A stretch of DNA of 63,008 bases, from positions 1 to 63,008 of the forward strand of contig CAJOHK010000028.1 in assembly GCA_905234285.1 (NCBI GenBank), read 5' to 3'. Source of the DNA: an uncultured Bacteroidales bacterium. GTDB taxonomy: Bacteria; Bacteroidota; Bacteroidia; Bacteroidales; UBA932. Under the pieces are notes generated by a model. That model did not search any database, was not told the origin of the DNA, and was given only the letters and a program-made list of their open reading frames with translations. The translations under genes were made by a program, and so were the position numbers. Positions 13,964 to 21,726 of this stretch are shown here, piece after piece (position 1 is the first letter of the stretch; each line of letters opens with the position of its first letter).

Positions 13964-15280
13964 ATGAACATTGTAAAGAATCAACCCGACGCCCTGAATT
14001 ACCAGGTGAGCATCGAGATTGCAGCAGCAGATTACCAGGAGCCGCTTCGCAAGCGCCTCAACGAGTACAAGCGCAAGGCCGACATCAAAGGCTTCCGCAA
14101 GGGTATGGCCCCTATGGGCATGATCCAGCGTTTCTACGGAGACCAGGCCCTCTACGAGAGCGTGAACCAGATGGTGGGCGAAGCCCTGGACAACTTCATC
14201 AAGGAAGAGAAAATTCGCGTAGTGGGCGAGCCCCTGCCCTCCGTGGATCAGCCTCAGCTTTCCTGGAAAGCCGGCGAGGACTTCACCTTCAAGTTCGACA
14301 TTGCCCAAACCCCGGAGCTCAACTTCGAGGTGGGCAAGGAAGACAAGGTTCCTTACTACGAGATTAACATCACCGCCGCCGAGAAAAAGAGCACCCGCGA
14401 GCAGATGCTCCAGCAGTACGGCTCCCTGCAGGAAGGCAAAAAGGCCGGCGAGAACGACTACATCATCGCCGACATCGCCAATGAGGGCCACAAGGCCGAG
14501 GGCGTGTACGTCTCCCTCTCCAACGTGGCCGAGGAAGCCCGAGGCGCTTTCATCGGCAAAAAGGCCGGTGACAAATTCAAGGTAGACGTGAATGCCGCTT
14601 TTGCCAACGAGACCGACCGTGCCGCCATGCTCAAGGTAGACAAGGCCCAGCTGGCCAGCCTGGATCCCATGTTTGAGTTCACCGTAGTGAATGTGAAAAC
14701 CTTCGTGGCCGCCGAGGCCAATCAGGAGACCTGGGACAAGATGTTCGGCGAGGGTACCGTAACCACCGAAGAGCAGTTCGACGCCAAGGTAGAGGAGCGC
14801 ATCAAGGCCACCCACGAGCAGGAGGCCAACTATCGCTTCGGCAACGACGTTCGCAAGTACTTCGTAGAGAAGGCTGGCCTGCAGCTTCCCGAGGCTTTCC
14901 TCAAGCGCTGGCTGGTATATGTGAACGAGGGTAAGTTCACCGCCGAGCAGGTAGAGAAGGAGTTCCCCGGATTCGTAGAGGACTTCAAGTGGCAGATGGT
15001 TCGCGGTTATATCATGCAAAAGTTCGGTCTCAAGGTAAGTCACGAGGACGTTCAGGCTGCCGCCGAGAGCTATGTGGCCTATCAGTATGCCATGTACGGC
15101 ATGGCCGGTGTCCCCGAGAACCTCATCAAGTCTTCGGCTGAGAACATGCTCCAGGACCAGAATCAGTACCGCCGCCTGGAAGAGCAGTGCGAGGACAACA
15201 AGGCCATCGCCCGCGTCCGTGAGGAAGTCTCTCTCCAGACCAAGAAGATCTCCATGGAAAAATTCCGGGAGCTGAAGTAA
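13964..15280 (+). CDS. tig: Trigger factor
   Basis: 438-residue ribosome-associated chaperone with the N-terminal ribosome-binding signature GFRKGMAP (about residues 44-51), a divergent FKBP-like middle domain (about 150-235) and a helical C-terminal domain. Divergence of the middle domain is normal for Bacteroidota trigger factors, which may lack strong prolyl isomerase activity. It begins a tig-clpP-clpX cluster, a common arrangement across bacteria linking folding of nascent chains with protein turnover. A long hairpin separates it from clpP. Confidence 0.95.
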   Translation: MNIVKNQPDALNYQVSIEIAAADYQEPLRKRLNEYKRKADIKGFRKGMAPMGMIQRFYGDQALYESVNQMVGEALDNFIKEEKIRVVGEPLPSVDQPQLSWKAGEDFTFKFDIAQTPELNFEVGKEDKVPYYEINITAAEKKSTREQMLQQYGSLQEGKKAGENDYIIADIANEGHKAEGVYVSLSNVAEEARGAFIGKKAGDKFKVDVNAAFANETDRAAMLKVDKAQLASLDPMFEFTVVNVKTFVAAEANQETWDKMFGEGTVTTEEQFDAKVEERIKATHEQEANYRFGNDVRKYFVEKAGLQLPEAFLKRWLVYVNEGKFTAEQVEKEFPGFVEDFKWQMVRGYIMQKFGLKVSHEDVQAAAESYVAYQYAMYGMAGVPENLIKSSAENMLQDQNQYRRLEEQCEDNKAIARVREEVSLQTKKISMEKFRELK

Positions 15281-15359
15281 AAGAAAGAGACACCCTTTCT
15301 TCCGCGTCGCTTCGCGACCCTGTACGGGCAAATGCTCCAGAAAGGGTGTCTCTTTCTTT
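15280..15359 (+). terminator. Long-stem hairpin between tig and clpP
   Basis: Perfect 21-base inverted repeat (arms 15280-15300 and 15339-15359, GAGACACCC/GGGTGTCTC at the core) with a 38-base loop that holds a second small hairpin (GCGTCGC-TTC-GCGAC). The 3' arm ends in TTTCTTTT. It can terminate tig transcripts or act as an attenuator or processing site before clpP, which has no obvious promoter box of its own. Confidence 0.7.
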
Positions 15360-15372
15360 TAAACAATGGAAT

Positions 15373-16041
15373 ATGACAGAATTTGATAAGTTTGCCGTGA
15401 AGGGCCGTGGAATATCCTCCATGACCCTTAACCGTTATACCAGTGTGTACGACGGTTACATCAATCCCACCATCACCGAGGAGCGCAAGCTCAACGTGGC
15501 CCAGATGGATGTGTTCAGCCGCCTTATGATGGACCGCATCATCTTCCTGGGCGTTCCCATCGACGACGATGTGGCCAACATCATCCAGGCCCAGCTGCTT
15601 TTCCTGGCCTCCCAGGATTCCAATGCCGATATTACCCTGTACCTGAACACTCCCGGTGGCCAGGTACATTCCGGTTTGGGCATCTACGACACTATGCAGC
15701 TGGTGCAGCCCGACGTGGCCACCGTTTGCACCGGCATGGCCGCCTCCATGGGCGCCGTGCTGCTTTGCGCAGGTGAAAAGGGCAAGCGCAGCGTGCTGCC
15801 GCACTCCCGCGTGCTCATTCATCAGCCACTGGGTGGCGCCCAGGGTCAGGCCACCGAGATTCTCATTGCCGCCAAGGAGATTGAGAAAACCCGCACCGAG
15901 CTCTTCGGCATCATTGCCCAGCACAGCGGCCAGCCCCTCGAGAAGGTGGCCAAGGACGGCGAGCGCGACTATTGGATGACCGCCGAGGAAGCCCTGGCCT
16001 ACGGCATGGTGGACGAGATTCTCCGTAAGAAAAACCGCTAA
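15373..16041 (+). CDS. clpP: ATP-dependent Clp protease proteolytic subunit
   Basis: 222-residue serine peptidase. The catalytic triad is Ser125 in [11 protein letters not shown], His150 in [12 protein letters not shown] and Asp199 in GERDYWMT. It forms the double-heptamer degradation chamber that works with ClpX, encoded next. The start was placed at MTEFDKF, beyond the hairpin, rather than an upstream TTG-type start that would lie in the stem. The TAA stop overlaps the clpX ATG by one base. Confidence 0.96.
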   Translation: MTEFDKFAVKGRGISSMTLNRYTSVYDGYINPTITEERKLNVAQMDVFSRLMMDRIIFLGVPIDDDVANIIQAQLLFLASQDSNADITLYLNTPGGQVHSGLGIYDTMQLVQPDVATVCTGMAASMGAVLLCAGEKGKRSVLPHSRVLIHQPLGGAQGQATEILIAAKEIEKTRTELFGIIAQHSGQPLEKVAKDGERDYWMTAEEALAYGMVDEILRKKNR

Positions 16042-17261
16042 TGGCTAAGACAAAGAATCATCAGCACTGCCTGTTCTGCGGCCGCTCCGATGCCGAGGTT
16101 CCGTTCCTGCTGCAAGGCATGGACGGCTACATCTGCAGCGACTGCGCCAAACTGGCGGCCCAGTATGTAGAGGAGGTGGAGCGCGGCGGTAAACGCGGCC
16201 CGGCATCGGCCCCCAAGCTGGGTAAGTGTCCCAAGCCGGCCGAGATTAAGGAGTATCTTGATCAATATGTCATTGGGCAGGACCGGGCCAAGAAGGTGCT
16301 GGCCGTGGCGGTGTACAACCACTACAAACGTATTAGCCACAACCTGGTGGACCGCCCGGACGACGGGGTAGAGCTGGAAAAGAGCAATATCCTGCTGGTG
16401 GGTCCTACCGGTACGGGTAAGACGCTGCTGGCCCGTACCATAGCTAAGCTGCTGGACGTTCCGTTCACCATTGTAGACGCCACGGTTCTCACCGAGGCCG
16501 GCTACGTGGGCGAGGATGTGGAAAGCATCCTTACGCGCCTTTTGCAGGAAGCCGACTTTGACCAGGTCCGCGCCGAGCGGGGCATCGTGTTCATCGACGA
16601 GATTGACAAGATTGCCCGTAAGAGCGACAACCCTTCCATCACACGCGATGTCTCCGGCGAAGGTGTTCAGCAGGCGCTGCTCAAGCTGCTGGAAGGCGCC
16701 GTGGTGAATGTCCCGCCCAAGGGAGGCCGCAAACACCCCGAGCAGGAGTTCATCCACGTGAATACGCAGAACATCCTCTTTATCTGCGGCGGTGCCTTCG
16801 AGGGCATCGAGCGTCATATCGCATTGAGGAAGAACACCCAGATCATCGGCTTCGGCGCCGAAGAAAAGCAGCGTATCAGCAAGGACAATCTGCTGGAATA
16901 TGTAGATGCCATGGATTTGCGCGCCTACGGCCTCATTCCCGAGATTGTGGGCCGTCTCCCGGTCATTACCTATCTGGACCAGCTGGACCGCGACTCCCTG
17001 CGCCGCATCCTGGTAGAACCCAAGAACGCCCTTATGCGACAGTACGAGAAACTCTTTGAGCTGGACGGCCTGCGCCTGGAGGTAGAACCGGCCGTGCTGG
17101 ATCTCATTGTAGATACTTCGCTCAAGAATAAGCTGGGCGCCCGCGGCCTCCGCTCCATTTGCGAGCGCCTCATGGCCGACGCCATGTTCGAGGCCCCCAC
17201 TACCGGCAAGAAGACATTCAAACTCACCTTGGACTACGCCAAGGAGCGGCTGGCCAAGTAG
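16041..17261 (+). CDS. clpX: ATP-dependent Clp protease ATP-binding subunit ClpX
   Basis: 406 residues. An N-terminal C4 zinc-binding domain (Cys10, 13, 32, 35) recognises adaptors and substrates; the AAA+ module has Walker A GPTGTGKT (121-128), pore loop GYVGEDVES and Walker [11 protein letters not shown]. The unfoldase feeds proteins to ClpP. The IGF loop for ClpP docking appears as QIIGFGAEE. Start overlaps the clpP stop, so the two are translated in a coupled manner. Confidence 0.97.
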   Translation: MAKTKNHQHCLFCGRSDAEVPFLLQGMDGYICSDCAKLAAQYVEEVERGGKRGPASAPKLGKCPKPAEIKEYLDQYVIGQDRAKKVLAVAVYNHYKRISHNLVDRPDDGVELEKSNILLVGPTGTGKTLLARTIAKLLDVPFTIVDATVLTEAGYVGEDVESILTRLLQEADFDQVRAERGIVFIDEIDKIARKSDNPSITRDVSGEGVQQALLKLLEGAVVNVPPKGGRKHPEQEFIHVNTQNILFICGGAFEGIERHIALRKNTQIIGFGAEEKQRISKDNLLEYVDAMDLRAYGLIPEIVGRLPVITYLDQLDRDSLRRILVEPKNALMRQYEKLFELDGLRLEVEPAVLDLIVDTSLKNKLGARGLRSICERLMADAMFEAPTTGKKTFKLTLDYAKERLAK

Positions 17262-17313
17262 TTCCGGATTGGCTGTAAAATAGAACTGGCTGACAGTCAG
17301 TGTGTTATGAAAA

Positions 17314-17340
17314 TTCAGTCCGGCTATTTGCCGGACTGAA
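17314..17340. repeat. Intergenic hairpin repeat, AGTCCGGC family, copy B
   Basis: Hairpin TTCAGTCCGGC-TATTT-GCCGGACTGAA with 11-bp arms and the same TATTT loop as copy A. It sits in the 123-base gap between the convergent clpX and carboxypeptidase-regulatory-domain genes and may act as a bidirectional terminator. Confidence 0.75.
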
Positions 17341-17384
17341 TTTCTGTAACTGTCACAGAATCAACAAGTTGCATTTTATATAGA

Positions 17385-18596
17385 TTACTTACGGAGACGG
17401 CCGATGGCGTGTTCCAGGGATTCGGAGGGCTCAATGATGTTGTAGTCCTGCCAGAAGTTGGGGTCCAGGAACTCCTTGGCTTTTTGGGACAGACAGTCCT
17501 TGGGGTTGAACCGGTCCTTGCGCGGAATACGGATGGCCTCAGGGCGAACGTCGGTGACGACCAATTCATTTACAGCTGTGTAGCGGGTCTTGAACAGGCG
17601 TTTGCGCCAGTCGCAGGCAAAGCGGATGGTGGAGCGGAAGTACTCCAGCCGTGTTTTGCCGTCTTGGAGGCTGTAATTCATAATCATAGATGTCTCTTCC
17701 GGGAAGAAGCGCAATCCTAATGGTTTATGCACCAGGATGGACTGCGTGGCCTTGCTCTTGTCGCTCATGTCTAGGTAGGCCTCTATGCGGGTGAAGGTGA
17801 GCAGTTCCCGGTCTATGTATAACTTGCAGTGGAAGAGGGCGTATTGGGCCTCCTGGGCGGGTTCCATGGCTATGACAAACTGCAGGCGGTCGCCCATGTA
17901 GGCCGGCATTTCCATATGGAAGCTGTAAAGCTCCATGTCCTCTATGTTGAACAGGATGCTGTTGTTCTTGAGGATATCGTTCTGGATGGCCAGTGTGGGG
18001 CCGCCGAGGGTGATGACGCTCAAGGTGTCGGAGCGGCGCTGGCTCACCAGGACGCGGCTTTTCTCCAATGCGGCGGCATCGTCATACACCTTGCCGTTGA
18101 ACGGGCTCTTGAACAGTTGGGCCACGGCCTCGGCCACGTAGATATAGCGGTTGCGCTTGCGGATGGTTTCCCGGTAAAAGCACTCCATGAGTTCGGCCTC
18201 GGTGCAGAAGGTCTCCCCTCGTCGGCCCAGCGCCGCCTTTACTATTTCCAGGGGATCGCCGGAGATGATGGAGGCCTCGGCCAGGGAGAGATTCTCTCGC
18301 TGCAGGGCGATTTTCATGTTCTCGGTGGCGGGCCGGCTCAGCTTTTTGTAGCCCAGGTGCGTGAATTCTATTTGTACGATGGGGCTGTCGCTCTTGAGGT
18401 TGAAGCTGCCATCGGCGTTGGTTACCGTGGCGTGGTGCTTCCCGGGCGTGGAAACATACACCGACTCCAGCGGCTGGCCGTTTACCGCATCTACCACCCT
18501 TCCGCGCAGGGAGTAGCCCAGACGCAGGCTGTCGGTTTGGGCAGCCATGCTCCAGGATATGAGCAGAACTAATATGAAAATCAGCCACTTCCGCAT
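17385..18596 (-). CDS. Secreted carboxypeptidase-regulatory-like domain protein
   Basis: 403 residues with a signal peptide (WLIFILVLLISWSMAAQ). Residues about 30-100 form a CarboxypepD_reg-like Ig fold (LRGRVVDAVNGQPLESVYVSTPG ... FTHLGYKK is the standard pattern, shown here in part). The rest (about 110-403) is a Bacteroidota-specific domain of unknown function with mixed strands. Such proteins are exported to the periplasm or outer membrane, and related regulatory domains precede TonB-dependent receptors; no barrel is present here. A TATATTTG box precedes it. Confidence 0.75.
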   Translation of the reverse strand: MRKWLIFILVLLISWSMAAQTDSLRLGYSLRGRVVDAVNGQPLESVYVSTPGKHHATVTNADGSFNLKSDSPIVQIEFTHLGYKKLSRPATENMKIALQRENLSLAEASIISGDPLEIVKAALGRRGETFCTEAELMECFYRETIRKRNRYIYVAEAVAQLFKSPFNGKVYDDAAALEKSRVLVSQRRSDTLSVITLGGPTLAIQNDILKNNSILFNIEDMELYSFHMEMPAYMGDRLQFVIAMEPAQEAQYALFHCKLYIDRELLTFTRIEAYLDMSDKSKATQSILVHKPLGLRFFPEETSMIMNYSLQDGKTRLEYFRSTIRFACDWRKRLFKTRYTAVNELVVTDVRPEAIRIPRKDRFNPKDCLSQKAKEFLDPNFWQDYNIIEPSESLEHAIGRLRK

Positions 18597-18603
18597 ACTT
18601 CTG

Positions 18604-18611
18604 CAAATATA
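18604..18611 (-). promoter_or_regulatory. -7 box (TATATTTG) for the carboxypeptidase-regulatory-domain gene
   Basis: TAnnTTTG on the minus strand, only 7 bases upstream of the start codon at 18596, implying a very short leader. A weaker TATATTTA sequence on the plus strand (about 18629-18636) may drive the divergent gene. Confidence 0.55.
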
Positions 18612-18659
18612 AGAAAAAATAATTCCTTATATTTACGGCGAAAAAAGTGTTTTTGGCGT

Positions 18660-19319
18660 ATGAAACTCAAAAGGATATCATGGTTGGCTGCCCTGCTTCT
18701 GTGCCTGCCGCTGGCCGCCCAGGAGCAAACGCGGGGCGGCATTCCTGCCGATGTATATTATCTGATGCCTTCCTTCGGCCAGGGAATGATCTACTTCCGG
18801 GGGCAGCTGCCGGCCCAGGGACAGTTGAATATCTGCGCGTTGGACCAGACGCTCCGCTTCCTGGACAAAAACGGCAAGGAACTGGCCGCCAGCAACATGG
18901 AGAACATCCTTAAGGTGCAAATCGACACCGTATCCTTCCTCCGGTTTGAGGATGCCTTTTACCGCCTCTATCCCGTTGCGGCCGACATGGGTGTGGCGGT
19001 TATGCGTGAGGTGAAAATTCAGGCCAACGTTAAGCAGGGCGCTTATGGTACCACTTCCCAAACCAGCGCCATCAAAGAACGCAGCACCATGTACGTAGAC
19101 GGCGCCGTTTATAATCTCACCGACGACAAGCCCGTTGCCTATGAAACTTCGGAATGGCTCTATCTCTATAAAGCCGACGAAATCTTTACCCTGAATAAAA
19201 AGAACCTGAAAAAACTCTTCCCAGCCCGGAAAGACCAGATTGACGCCTACTTCAAGGCCGGGAATAAGGTGCCGGTTACCCTCCCGGAAGCCGTGACCTT
19301 GCTACGCATGTGGGAGTAA
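18660..19319 (+). CDS. Secreted protein of unknown function
   Basis: 219 residues with a signal peptide (ISWLAALLLCLPLAAQEQ). No family recognised. The mature protein has mixed alpha/beta character with a charged C-terminal helix (LNKKNLKKLFPARKDQIDAYF) and no catalytic motif I can see. It stands alone between a divergent envelope gene and the convergent DUF2442 gene. The next bases (19325-19356) hold an imperfect repeat also found at 20047-20078. Confidence 0.6.
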   Translation: MKLKRISWLAALLLCLPLAAQEQTRGGIPADVYYLMPSFGQGMIYFRGQLPAQGQLNICALDQTLRFLDKNGKELAASNMENILKVQIDTVSFLRFEDAFYRLYPVAADMGVAVMREVKIQANVKQGAYGTTSQTSAIKERSTMYVDGAVYNLTDDKPVAYETSEWLYLYKADEIFTLNKKNLKKLFPARKDQIDAYFKAGNKVPVTLPEAVTLLRMWE

Positions 19320-19324
19320 GTCCC

Positions 19325-19356
19325 ATCCGGGATTATGGCTCAGATCCCGACGAAGG
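19325..19356. repeat. Imperfect direct repeat flanking the DUF2442/DUF4160 pair (left copy)
   Basis: Shares the core TGGCTCAGAT and about 24 of 32 positions with 20047-20078. Each copy is itself a weak hairpin (CGGGAT...ATCCCG here). The two copies bracket the toxin-antitoxin-like module. Confidence 0.4.
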
Positions 19357-19367
19357 GCTGCGAGAAG

Positions 19368-19781
19368 CTAGACAAATACCGCCTCTAACAATTCTTGGCC
19401 GATGCTATGGACGGTAGAATAGATTTCCTGCAGACGTGCCTCGGAAGGTCTCTTGGTACCACTGATATACTGTGCAAATAAGCTTTGTGAAATGCCCATA
19501 CGCCGGGCAACGGCCGATGCGTTCAGCTCTGGATGTGCCTGAAAGAAGCGGTAAAGTTCTGTGCGTGGCTTGGACTTGAAGAATCCCTCGAAACTCAGGT
19601 CTTCATCCAAGTTAGGCCATGAGATGCCAAAGGCATCGGACACATATTGCGCCCGTTGCTCTTGAGTGGCATATTTTAGGCGCGGATACTCGTCAAAATA
19701 CTCGCACGCTTCCAACCCGTCGGTGGTTCTAATCCACACTGCATCGGCGGTTAACCAAATCTTTTCAATGGTAGGTGTCAT
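19368..19781 (-). CDS. DUF2442 domain protein with C-terminal helix-turn-helix (antitoxin-like)
   Basis: 137 residues. The first half (IWLTADAVWIRTTDGLEACEYF ... is the DUF2442 pattern, given in part) is joined to a C-terminal XRE-type helix-turn-helix, SAVARRMGISQSLFAQYISG, around residues 89-108. DUF2442 genes are very often paired with DUF4160 genes in toxin-antitoxin-like modules, and one lies directly upstream, with its TGA overlapping this ATG. DNA binding and autoregulation are therefore plausible. It is preceded by a promoter shared with the DUF4160 gene. Which partner would be toxic is not established. Confidence 0.75.
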   Translation of the reverse strand: MTPTIEKIWLTADAVWIRTTDGLEACEYFDEYPRLKYATQEQRAQYVSDAFGISWPNLDEDLSFEGFFKSKPRTELYRFFQAHPELNASAVARRMGISQSLFAQYISGTKRPSEARLQEIYSTVHSIGQELLEAVFV

Positions 19782-19986
19782 TTACTCTTGTTAAAAAACC
19801 GGTTCCAATGCTCTGCAATTACCTCTTGGTTTTCTTCAATGATGGACTCCACAAGCTTTAGCTCTGCAGGTTTTAATCCGTAGTTCTCTACAAGTTGGAC
19901 CGGAAATAGCGAAAACTTTGCCTTGTGGCCTCCTTTTATCACGTGGATATGCAGGGGCTCGTGGTCGTTGGAGTAGAACTTAACAT
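19778..19986 (-). pseudogene. DUF4160 domain protein, 5' end damaged
   Basis: A 68-residue frame reading VKFYSNDHEPLHIHV then KAKFSLFPV and ending NRFFNKSK matches DUF4160. Its TGA overlaps the DUF2442 start (ATGA), as expected for the pair. However, there is no ATG, GTG or TTG in this frame back to the upstream stop. An ATG does occur at 19986, at the right distance after a TATCTTTG box (20001-20008), but it is out of frame by one base. The simplest reading is a small deletion right after the start codon. A sequencing error could equally explain it. Confidence 0.6.
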
Positions 19987-20000
19987 AGCTTTTTTCTTGA

Positions 20001-20008
20001 CAAAGATA
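20001..20008 (-). promoter_or_regulatory. -7 box (TATCTTTG) for the DUF4160-DUF2442 pair
   Basis: Consensus on the minus strand, 14 bases upstream of the out-of-frame ATG at 19986; a TTTG-like -33 element lies about 20 bases further upstream. Confidence 0.6.
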
Positions 20009-20046
20009 GGTAATAAATTTATTACCTGCAAATCTTTTTCGTGATT

Positions 20047-20078
20047 CATCCAGAAATGTGGCTCAGATTCCGGACAAG
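20047..20078. repeat. Imperfect direct repeat flanking the DUF2442/DUF4160 pair (right copy)
   Basis: Same orientation and core (TGGCTCAGAT) as 19325-19356; 24 of 32 bases agree by eye. Confidence 0.4.
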
Positions 20079-20125
20079 GCTTTACGGTCAAGATCCTTGC
20101 CCAGGGCGCATCTTTCTTGTATAAA

Positions 20126-20278
20126 ATGGATACGCTTCATTTTACCCATCTATACAATCGAATAAAAGCATTCTCCAGAGTGACCGCCACGACAATCATA
20201 AATGGCCTGCAAATAATTGTGCTAGTGCTGTTTCTTCTGGCTTACGGATATTCTCTTTATCGCGTGTTGGCGTTATAG
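20126..20278 (+). CDS. Possible small membrane protein (50 aa)
   Basis: An ATG-initiated frame of 50 codons lies in the otherwise empty 20.05-20.34 kb interval. After a short polar start (MDTLHFTHLYNRIKAF) residues about 24-46 form one hydrophobic helix (NGLQIIVLVLFLLAYGYSLY), ending in YRVLAL. There is no good promoter box directly upstream and no family match that I know. It lies next to a toxin-antitoxin-like pair, so a type I-toxin-like peptide or a chance open frame are both possible. Confidence 0.35.
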   Translation: MDTLHFTHLYNRIKAFSRVTATTIINGLQIIVLVLFLLAYGYSLYRVLAL

Positions 20279-20343
20279 GCCTTCTTTTATCTGTGACCCC
20301 GCAAGAATAATCAAAGACCCTATAACATAGATCATTTTTTCGC

Positions 20344-20351
20344 TATCTTTG
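20344..20351 (+). promoter_or_regulatory. -7 box (TATCTTTG) for nnrD
   Basis: Consensus box 21 bases upstream of the nnrD ATG. Confidence 0.65.
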
Positions 20352-20372
20352 TAACCTCTAGCACCCTATGAA

Positions 20373-21254
20373 ATGATTCAACTTACCGCCGATTATCTGC
20401 GTCCCATCCTCCTGCACCGGGAAAACAACAGCCACAAGCACGACTACGGCCGCCTGCTCATCATCGCCGGCTGCGAAACCATGCCCGGAGCGGCTGTGCT
20501 GGCAACGGGCGCGGCCCTGCAGTCGGGTTGCGGTCTGGTTCGGCTCCATTCCACGGCGCGCGCCTTGCAGGCGGTGGTGAACAGCTATCCGTCGGCCATG
20601 CTCAGCGAGGAATACGACGACTTTTTCCATACCGTTCCCGAACAGCTTGGCCGATACAATGCCATCGCCATCGGCCCGGGGCTGGGCTGGTCGCCCGGCA
20701 CCCTGAATTCCTTTATGGATCTGCTCATCGATGCCTGCGCCAAACGCATCCCCATGGTGCTGGACGCCGATGCACTCAATATTCTCTCGGTTCTGCCCGA
20801 CTGGGGAGAACTCATTCCGCGGGGCTCGGTGCTCACGCCGCACAAAGGCGAGCTCAGGCGCCTGCTTCCCTCCAAGAGCGACGAGGAACGGGAAATGCTG
20901 GCCTGGGAACTCTGCGCCGATACGGGCTGCTGCCTGGTCATGAAGGGCTACCATTCCCGGGTATTTACGCCGAACGGCACCTGCTATATGAACACCACCG
21001 GCGGCCCCGGAATGGCCAAGGGCGGCAGCGGTGATGTGCTCACCGGCCTTATCGGCGGCCTCATGGCCCGCGGCTACTCTGCCGAACATGCCACCATCCT
21101 GGGCGTATGGCTCCATGGCTACGCCGGCGACGTCCTCTCGGCCGAGCGCACCCCCGAAGCCTACTCCAGCCGGGACCTTATTGACTATCTGTGGAAGGGG
21201 TTTAAGGAATTGGATGCGCTGCCATCCACAAATCTGGCTCATCCAATTCTTTAA
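20373..21254 (+). CDS. nnrD: ADP/ATP-dependent NAD(P)H-hydrate dehydratase
   Basis: 293 residues, ribokinase-like fold. Repairs damaged NADH and NADPH hydrates. Key motifs are HKHDYGRLLIIAG near the start, IGPGLG, VLDADALN, LTPHKGE and NTTGGPGMAKGGSGDVLTG, which holds the catalytic Asp. The epimerase domain (NnrE) found fused to this one in many bacteria is absent, so this is a dehydratase-only form. The last 15-20 codons (LDALPSTNLAHPIL) are encoded by the arms and loop of a 24-bp hairpin that forms the gene's 3' end. Confidence 0.93.
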   Translation: MIQLTADYLRPILLHRENNSHKHDYGRLLIIAGCETMPGAAVLATGAALQSGCGLVRLHSTARALQAVVNSYPSAMLSEEYDDFFHTVPEQLGRYNAIAIGPGLGWSPGTLNSFMDLLIDACAKRIPMVLDADALNILSVLPDWGELIPRGSVLTPHKGELRRLLPSKSDEEREMLAWELCADTGCCLVMKGYHSRVFTPNGTCYMNTTGGPGMAKGGSGDVLTGLIGGLMARGYSAEHATILGVWLHGYAGDVLSAERTPEAYSSRDLIDYLWKGFKELDALPSTNLAHPIL

Positions 21255-21263
21255 ACCCTTTCC
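21193..21263 (+). terminator. 24-bp hairpin overlapping the 3' end of nnrD
   Basis: Arms 21193-21216 and 21240-21263 pair over 24 bases with two G-U wobbles and a 23-base loop; the nnrD stop codon lies in the second arm. Could be a terminator without a clean U-run, or an inserted inverted repeat that now supplies the C-terminus. Confidence 0.6.
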
Positions 21264-21278
21264 ACCGGCCATATAGCG

Positions 21279-21671
21279 TTACGCCAAATCTCCCAAATCT
21301 TCCGGGCCGGCTTTGGGAAATAGGGAATGCAGTTTTTCCCGGGCCTTGGCCTTATTCTCCGGGGAGATGGATGTGACGGCATAGGATACGGCGGCTATGA
21401 GCGCTGCCCAGTCATCGGCCAATCCGGCGAAGGGCATAAAATCGGGGAGGATATCAAAAGGCAGGATCAAGTAGCCCAGGGCCCCCGCAATCACGGCCTT
21501 GTACTTGGCGGGCGTGGCCGGGTCTATAAGCGTATAGAAGAGGACCAGGGCATAGTAAACCACCTTGGCCCCGGCTTTGGACGCAATCTTTTTGAGCTTT
21601 TCCCAAAATGCCGGCTCGGAGTAATGGCCTCCGTATTTGGGTAAATCGCCGGATGTGAGGTTTTTTTCCAT
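21279..21671 (-). CDS. YkvA-type DUF1232 membrane protein
   Basis: 130 residues from the MEKNLTSG start, which follows a TATCTTTG box. The DUF1232 core LGYLILPFDILPDFMPFAGLADD (quoted in part: DILPDFMPFAGLADD) contains the conserved D-x-x-P-D...G-x-x-D-D pattern, with a hydrophobic segment on either side and a charged C-terminal helix. The family is widespread and its function unknown. The gene is alone, convergent with nnrD and divergent from the dipeptidase. Confidence 0.85.
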   Translation of the reverse strand: MEKNLTSGDLPKYGGHYSEPAFWEKLKKIASKAGAKVVYYALVLFYTLIDPATPAKYKAVIAGALGYLILPFDILPDFMPFAGLADDWAALIAAVSYAVTSISPENKAKAREKLHSLFPKAGPEDLGDLA

Positions 21672-21676
21672 AAGCA

Positions 21677-21684
21677 CAAAGATA
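21677..21684 (-). promoter_or_regulatory. -7 box (TATCTTTG) for the YkvA-type gene
   Basis: Consensus on the minus strand, about 6 bases upstream of the start codon at 21671, implying a very short leader. Confidence 0.5.
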
Positions 21685-21707
21685 GCGAAAAGAAAACCAA
21701 AAATGCG

Positions 21708-21715
21708 TACCTTTG
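21708..21715 (+). promoter_or_regulatory. -7 box (TACCTTTG) for the C69 dipeptidase
   Basis: TAnnTTTG consensus ending 11 bases before the ATG at 21727. Confidence 0.6.
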
Positions 21716-21726
21716 CGTAAATTTGA

